Shown here: in pieces, positions 57,519-64,000 of the stretch
How the letters are laid out: every line of letters begins with the position of its first letter
Numbering within the stretch: position 1 is the first letter of the stretch
Assembly: GCA_036924285.1 (NCBI GenBank)
Contig: JAYKYS010000010.1
Span: 11,445,001-11,509,000 of the forward strand
Direction of reading: 5' to 3'
DNA length: 64,000 bases
Source of the DNA: Asterella californica
Taxonomy: Eukaryota > Streptophyta > Marchantiopsida > Marchantiales > Aytoniaceae
Notes under the pieces: generated by a model
What the model saw: the letters and a program-made list of their open reading frames with translations, nothing else
Database searches by the model: none
What the model was told of the DNA's origin: nothing
Program-made: the position numbers and the translations under genes

Positions 57519-58585
57519 TCTACAAAAGATTTGTTTGTTTATAGAACAGGACGGCGGATTTATTGCTCTTGAAGCGTGTTTTCACGAACAAAACTTACGG
57601 GTTATCTCCAGAATTCACAGCATGGCATAGATAAATTTAGATTATATTAATTTTTTAAGAAAAATCTTTTTTATATTATTTAATTAACATATTTTCTATA
57701 GACGTGAACATCGAAGAAGTCGTTCAGTTCAAAAATTAAAATGCCCTAACGCTTTAATACGTCTTGACACCATCCCTACGCACTGCCATCTTTTTACGGA
57801 AAAATCCATCAACCCCTTCCTATGTGCAGTCCACCAACCGAGAACCAGCCGTACTTGCCGCTTGGCGTTTTCCCGTCCTCGGCCGGAAGTACGCTTTGTA
57901 TGCATATTATACCCTGAAGAACTACTTTTGGAAATGTAGTTTGCACTCCACATGGCCATCGATACACCTTTCAGTTACCAACTAGTTTTTTATTCCATAC
58001 AGCAAGTTTAACTCGGAGTTAACTCGACTCATATTAATTGATTTCTCAAGAAATAACAAATAACGATATGTTACTATTTTTATACATAACAAGATTAATA
58101 TGAGTAGAATTAACGTGTTGCCAGGTTTACGCACATTCTGCCACTGTTTGCTACTTACTGTGTACATCGTCGGGTTACTTTCAGGATTCCTACCCTAGTG
58201 ATATTTAACTCAGCGCAGTTGCTATGCGGAGGATTAATTTTTTATTTTAAGTTTATTAACTGTGCATCAAATATTTATTAAGATTTTGTAATCACGTGTG
58301 TCTATTTTATTTAATTCAAGTAACTACGCAGACCGTTCGAGAAATTTGCTTTTAGCGGCAGTCTTTAAATTTTGTTAGATTCTGGTTAAAGTGGTCTCTC
58401 TTTAGTTTCTATGTGAATAGAGCACTGCAGAATTAACTTTTAAAGTAAACCTTGTAAATCCTAAATTGTTTTACTTTTTCTCTCGCACACTTGAATAACT
58501 AATTTTTTACTACGCGGAGTTAAACATCATTATGGTGTGTGCTAGAGCAAGTGGTCCTTGATAGTATCAGGCACTCTCGAGGTAC

Positions 58586-58587
<2 letters not shown>
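57519..58587. other. AT-rich spacer, no gene seen
   Basis: Short frames only (one of 76 codons on the minus strand at 57,729-57,959 without motifs). Confidence 0.5.

Positions 58588-58627
<40 letters not shown>
58588..58627. repeat. (TA)n microsatellite
   Basis: 40 bases of alternating A and T. Confidence 0.97.
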
Positions 58628-58629
<2 letters not shown>

Positions 58630-60014
58630 TTACATAATAATTCATATAACCTTATTGAGAAATGAAAGTATAAAGAAAATGGAGAAAACGTATGGAAAAT
58701 TCCAAAATTTCATTGGTTATAATTAAGTGAGATAAGTTATTCACTTATTGATGTTTGGTATTTACTGTTTTTGCAGTTGAGCTCATCGACACACAATTAC
58801 TTCCCAGGAATGATTTATTTCTTGCAACTTATGCTAAGCACGAACATTGACCTTTTTCTTGCCGCAAATTATATCAACTTTCTGGTTTTACAGGTCTCTG
58901 TGCTATTTGCATGCCAATAGAAGCTTCCGGCCTGCTTAAAGAAGTGATACATACGAGCATCATAAAAGCTTAAGTCTTCTCATTAGGTCTAATGATGCTC
59001 GTTAGTTCATTTTTCCCTCCATTTGGTTTTCAGTACGGAAATTCTTTTATGCTCTTTTTGGCTCGATGCACTATTTGTTCATGTTTGCTTGCTCATACAT
59101 AGTTTTGAGATTGCAAAAGATTTCTTGCTGATGGTACATAATGTCGATCGTTTTGCACCGACAGTGCACATTACTTCCGATTTGTTCTTTGTATTTAGAA
59201 AAGGAATTTCTGAGTACATGTCTTTGCTGGATGCACTACGCATATTTATTTATTTATGTAAAGAGAGAGATTGCATACCACTAGTGTGAGTACAGACATT
59301 TCCTCGACTCACCTCTCTCAAGATTGTATTATTCAATTGCATCCCTGACTGGGAACAACAGGTTCAGTATTTATCGTCTTGTGAATATGGTGCAGAAGTC
59401 AAGTAAGAGAATGCACGAGATGATAATCTGGTGTACATTTACAGACATTTTAAACTGAACTTTTTGTACAGATACATTACCAGTTGTTGAAATGCACTGT
59501 CTTGCACTCAGATGACATGGAATTTTGACCTGCTGAACATTCTATTGCGAGTCAGAGATGTGATCCAGTAATATTATTTTAAGAAGAGCGAGGTAAACAA
59601 ACAACAAATGTATTAGAGATGTAATCAAGTAAATCTCGAGTGTATTGACATAGAGTAGAAATGTATATTAAATGAGCCAGAAGATATTATTACGTACTAC
59701 TATTCGTAGTATGTGCATTGCACTGCTCTAAGTTTCTGCAGATCTAACGTAACCACTGGGTAATCACTTTACACATCTGCATAATTGTTTTCTTTACATT
59801 GTTGCTTTTCATGTACAATATTCATGGATGTGATGATTAATGAGAGAAGGAAAATAAGTAATGGTCGATTTTGTACCTATCGGGAACGATGATGAGACCT
59901 TACGGAAAATAAAAACCAAAAATATGTTTAATAGTGCGTGTCAAAGCTTAGAATATGGATTTTGTAACGGCTAAAACAAGGAAGGTCATAAGTCAATGCA
60001 TATTGAGAACCCGT
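58628..60014. other. AT-rich spacer, no gene seen
   Basis: An 88-codon frame at 59,023-59,289 has no recognisable motif and ordinary AT-rich composition. Nothing else supported. Confidence 0.5.
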
Positions 60015-61785
60015 TGTCGTGTCGTGGATCAGCTCCTACCTGGAAATCTATTTTCGATACTTGTCATTATCGCTCCAAAGACACTCATAGAACTAAAATT
60101 GAGCTTTTTTACACAACTCCGGATCTTCATTTTCATTACATCAACTGGTAGAGCTCATTGTCAATTTTCCATGGGTACTTCGTCTACTTCCTTTGGACGT
60201 CTAGTGATAAAGTTATCGGATTCGGAAGGTAGGAAAATCAAGCTAGGCCATAGCTTATGGACTTTTTACACAACTTCGGATTTTCATTTTCATTACATCA
60301 ACTGGTAGAGCTCTTTGTCAACTTTCCATGGGCACTTTGTCTACTTCATTTGGACGCCTAATGGTAAAGTTACGAGACTCGGAAGATGAGAAAATCAAGC
60401 TAGACCTTAGCTTACTATTGCTGACTGGGTATTTGCGGTTCTTGGCGCTATACTAAAGATGCAAGGGGTCTGCTTGTTCATTATTTGTAAAAACCTTCAT
60501 GTACGCAACTGACGTAAGGGGGCAACTTAAGGGACTAGCTTGTTTCTACGACTTGTCGCTGAACGGAGAATTGAGGATCGAATGCATGCACGCAAAGTGT
60601 CATTGGGTTCAGATCTGTGCAGGCTACGCGTTGGTCAAGACGGTTCGTGAAGAGACGGATCAGGAGTCTGTTCTAGGAAAAATTGAGACAAAAGGAAGAG
60701 GTTTGGAGTGCTTCAGAGACTTACGAAGGGAGTTGGACTGTTCGGATCGATCCGGAGTCCAAACTTGCTGTCGTTGGATCCATCGGGATCAAAGTTCTTC
60801 AGGAAATTGACGACGATATGAAGTTTCATCAGACGATTTGAGAGTTCTGGATGAAATTGGTTCGCAATGAAGCGCTTATGTCAATTTTTGGTCAGATGCG
60901 ACTTGAGGTTGGGTTGTTCTTCGCGGTCAGTGAGCTAAGTTCTTTTTTCTTGGTGCTTACGCGATCATGAAGTCTTCACCTACGCATAAGAGAATACCAT
61001 ATGTGGATTGGATTGTTGGTTTGGGTGTGGTGAGCGAGTTTGAGTCGCAAGAATCAACTTACGTCAGTTTTTACTTCTTGCATAATTTCTTGTGTGGTTT
61101 CGTGAGGGGAACTCCAAGCAACTTGTTTGGAATCTTGTTACGTTCAGGGGTAGCTAGATCTACCAACCAGAGAAGACGGATCTTAGATCAGGCGATTCGT
61201 TTGGGCGGTGTGCATGATTATAAGCAGAGTTTTTGGAGGTTTGATCACCTGCGATCAAGAATCAGCAATATCTCGGCTGTCGGGAGTCAGATTTGGAAGT
61301 TCTAGAGACCAACAGAGTCAGGAAAGAAGGCCTTATCGACATCAAAGACCGTTTGGCGAAAGAAGGAAGTTTTCACATAGATCTTTTTCGATTCCTTCGC
61401 TACAGTTTCATCCTTTTGAGTTCGTTAGAGATCTAGTTGGTTATGTATAGCTTGTGGTAGCTAGCTTTAGCTCAGTGTTTGTACATGGACGTTGTTTGGA
61501 CTTGGGTTTGAATCGTATGACATTGGTGCAGCTTTTTTTGTTAGCAATGGGATGTTTCTCTTGCTTTGAGCTACGCTTCGGTAGTTTGGGTCTAGGTTGA
61601 AATTCATGGGCTCGTTTTAGAGGGGTTGGTGCATAGTACAAACCTCTCAGGTTTGTTTCTGTTTTGCATTCTTAGAGAAGAAGAATCGAGAGTGTATATA
61701 AAGTAGGAGTTGGTATACCTTGCGACGCTTGTTCTCGTGGTTGTTTCTCTTTGTCTTGTCTTCGTTCGACACACTACCTCTCCAT
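60015..61785 (+). repeat. F repeat copy 2
   Basis: Begins TGTCGTGTCGTGGATC and has two of the roughly 125-bp subunits (about 60,110-60,410; each with CTTTGTCTACTTC and TGGACG). It continues with AAATTGAGACAAAAGG, GATCCATCGGGATC and a late TATATAAAG (near 61,695). Similarity to the other copies is lost after TTCGACACACTACC. No ORF of its own. Preceded by CCCGT, similar to the TCCGT before copy 3. Confidence 0.7.
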
Positions 61786-62027
61786 TTATCACTTATTAGG
61801 GGTGTCAAAGTTAAAAGAAAATATTCTTCAACGGACTAGAGAAAAAAAACACCTTAATTTCATCACGAGTAACTTTGTGTACAAACGCAGAGCATTCTGG
61901 GTCGCCATGAGGAATAGACATTGTGATTTCTGCATTAACTATTTTTTGTTTTGACACTGAGAATAAGTAGTTAGAACAGTGTTGAATCCACTGCAGAAGA
62001 GAACGGACGAAAAGAGTGAAAATCCGT

Positions 62028-64000
62028 TGTCGTGTCGTGGACCGGCTCGTACCTGAAATACAAACTTCGATGCTTGTCGCTCCAAAGACACTCATGAGAA
62101 GACAAGCTAGGCCCCAGCTTACGGGCTTTTGGCGCAATCTCATATCTCCATTTTCATCACATAGATGGGTAGAGCTCCTTGTCAGCTTTCCAAAGGCACT
62201 TTGTCTACTTCGTTTGGACGCCTAGTGGAGAAGTTACAGGACTCGAAAGATGGAGAAAATAAGCTAGGCCCCAGCTTACGGGTTTTTGGCACCACTTCGG
62301 ATCTTCGTTCTTATCGCACCAGTGGATAGAGCTCCTTGTCAGCTTTCCAAAGGCACTTTGTCTACTTCGTTTGGACGCATAGTGAAGAAGTTACAGGACT
62401 CGAAAGATGGAGAAAACAAGCTAGGCCCCAGCTTACGAGCTTTTGGCGCAACTTCGGACCTTTACTTTTATCACATAGATGGATAGAGCTCGTTGTCAGC
62501 TTTCCATGGGCATCTTGTTTATTTCGTTTGGACATCCAGAGAAGAAGTTATGCGATTCGGAAAAAGGTAAAATCAAGCTAGGCCCCTAGTTACTTGCTGA
62601 CTGGGTATTTAGGGCTTCAGGCGTTATATCAAACACGCAAGGGGCCTGCTTCTTATTATTGAGAGTTGAACTTCGTACGTACAGACTGTTGCAAGGGGGC
62701 TGCTTAAGGGGCTTGCTTGTTCCTGCGACCTGTCGGTGGATGTTTTGGAGAATTGGGAAGTCCAATACACGCGCGCAAGGTGTCATCGGGTTCAGATCTG
62801 TGCAGGCTACGCACAGGTTAAGACGGTTCTTGAAGAGACGGATCAGGGGTTGTGTTCTGGGAGAAATTGAGACGCAGGGAGCAGAATTGGAGTTTTCAGT
62901 TACCTGTGAAGGAGAGTTGGACCGTTCGGGCCGTTCCGGAGTCCAAACTTGCTGTCCTTGGATCCATCGGGATCAGAACAACGAGTTCTTCAGGAAATTG
63001 AAGACGATACAAAGTTTCATCGGGCGGTTTGGGAGTTGTGAGTGAAATTGGCTCGCAGGGAAGCGCTTGCGTCAGATTTTCATCGCCTGCGACCTGAGAT
63101 TGGATTGTTCTTCGCGATCGGTGAGCCAAGCTCTTCGTTCTTGGTGCCTACGCGATCAGGGAGTCCTCATGTACGCATAGGAGAAGACTGTAAGTGAATT
63201 GGATTGTTGGTTTGGGTGTGGTGAGCAAATTTGAGCCGTAGGGAGCCGATTTACGTCAGTTTTTTGTAACCTGCGACCGAATTTCTCGAGTAGTTTTGCA
63301 AGGGGAACTCCAAACGGCTTGTTTGGAGTCTTGTTGGGTTCAAGGTAGCCAGATCTACCTACCAGCGAAGACGGATATCAGTTTAGACGATCCGTTTGTG
63401 CGGTGTGAGCGGTTTTAAGCCGCAGGGAGGAGTTTTTGAAGGTTCGGTCACCTGCGACCGAAAATCGACGATATCTCGACTATCGGGAGTTGGATCTGAA
63501 GGTTTCTTGGGCCAACAGAGTCAGGGAAGGAGACCCTATCAACATTTGAAGATCGTTTGGCGAAAGGAGAAAGTTCCCAGATAGGTCTTTTTCGGTTCCT
63601 TCGCTACAGGTTTCGTCCTTTTGAGTTCGTTAAGGACTTAGTTGGTTGTGTATGGCTTGTGGTAGCTAGCTTTAGCCAAGAGCTAGTGTGTGGATGTGGT
63701 TTGGACTTGGGTTTGGATCGCATGATACTGTTGTGGCTCTGGTTGTTAGCAAAGAGAAGTTCCTCTTGCTTTGAGCTACGTTTTGGCGATTTCAGACTAG
63801 GGTTACGTTTCAGGGGTTTGTTTTAGGGCTTCTGAAGTAGGTTACAGACCGCTCTGGTCTTTTCCCCAGTTTGTTGCTGTTTGGAGAAAGAATCGACCGT
63901 GTACATACTTTCAGAGTGGTATACATCGCAGCATTCCTTTTCGTGGTTGTTCTTCTCTGTCTTGTCTCTGTTTGGCACACAGCATCTCCACAGCCAGGAA
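62028..64000 (+). repeat. F repeat copy 3 (runs off the window)
   Basis: Begins TGTCGTGTCGTGGACC with about four subunits (about 62,090-62,590). It then carries the same downstream order as copies 1 and 2, to CACAGCATCTCCACAGCCAG at the window edge, where copy 1 still has about 20 bases to its end. Confidence 0.7.

Noticed and set aside
59023..59289. 88-codon frame as a small membrane protein
   Set aside because: AT-rich spacer composition, no supporting motif, signal or paralogue.

Overview
The window looks like nuclear DNA of a streptophyte, most likely a land plant. It holds one intron-bearing NPF/PTR (NRT1/PTR family) transporter gene with GT-AG introns and plant-type motifs, set among Ty3/gypsy LTR retrotransposons, two of which have tRNA-Asp-like primer binding sites of plant type. 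The species cannot be named from sequence alone. Short introns (about 280-470 bp) and strongly AT-rich spacers would fit a bryophyte or lycophyte, but that is inference.

Layout. 1-2.2 kb: AT-rich spacer with an unusual pair of near-perfect hairpins. 2.3-34.3 kb: a nest of retroelements. The outermost layer appears to be a decayed minus-strand Ty3 element (element I), with LTR-like sequence at 2,420-2,712 and 33,955-34,306. Its pol ends in a degenerate PHD zinc finger. It is interrupted by copy 1 (6,829-11,243) and then by element III. The putative 5' LTR of III (12,035-17,998) is nearly 6 kb and carries a gag-like, coiled-coil ORF. Element II (18,044-26,811), a young, nearly intact Ty3 element with about 1% LTR divergence, lies 20 bp beyond the III primer binding site. 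The III gag resumes after II (26,866-28,744), runs into a 450-bp LTR fragment, and is followed by the gag-protease part of a fourth element (IV, 29,881-32,439). 33.1 kb carries a 5S-rRNA-like internal promoter.

34.3-47 kb: a mosaic of repeats. It holds an unrecognised conserved ORF (35,028-35,687) and its inverted, broken paralogue (39,805-40,282), copies of a long 'F' repeat with internal roughly 125-bp subunits, a diverged solo LTR and small integrase and reverse-transcriptase fragments. 47-50.5 kb: nothing recognisable. 50.6-54.0 kb: the NPF transporter gene, the only clear host gene. 54-60 kb: AT-rich spacer with a probable solo LTR, a second cluster of the same type of hairpins, telomere-like motifs and a (TA)n tract. 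60-64 kb: two further F repeats in plus orientation, the last running off the window.

How it works together: the NPF gene is predicted to make a plasma- or endomembrane proton-coupled transporter. Nearly everything else is mobile-element sequence at different ages. Decay in elements II, III and IV is dominated by changes consistent with C-to-T (G-to-A) transitions, as expected of methylated repeats.
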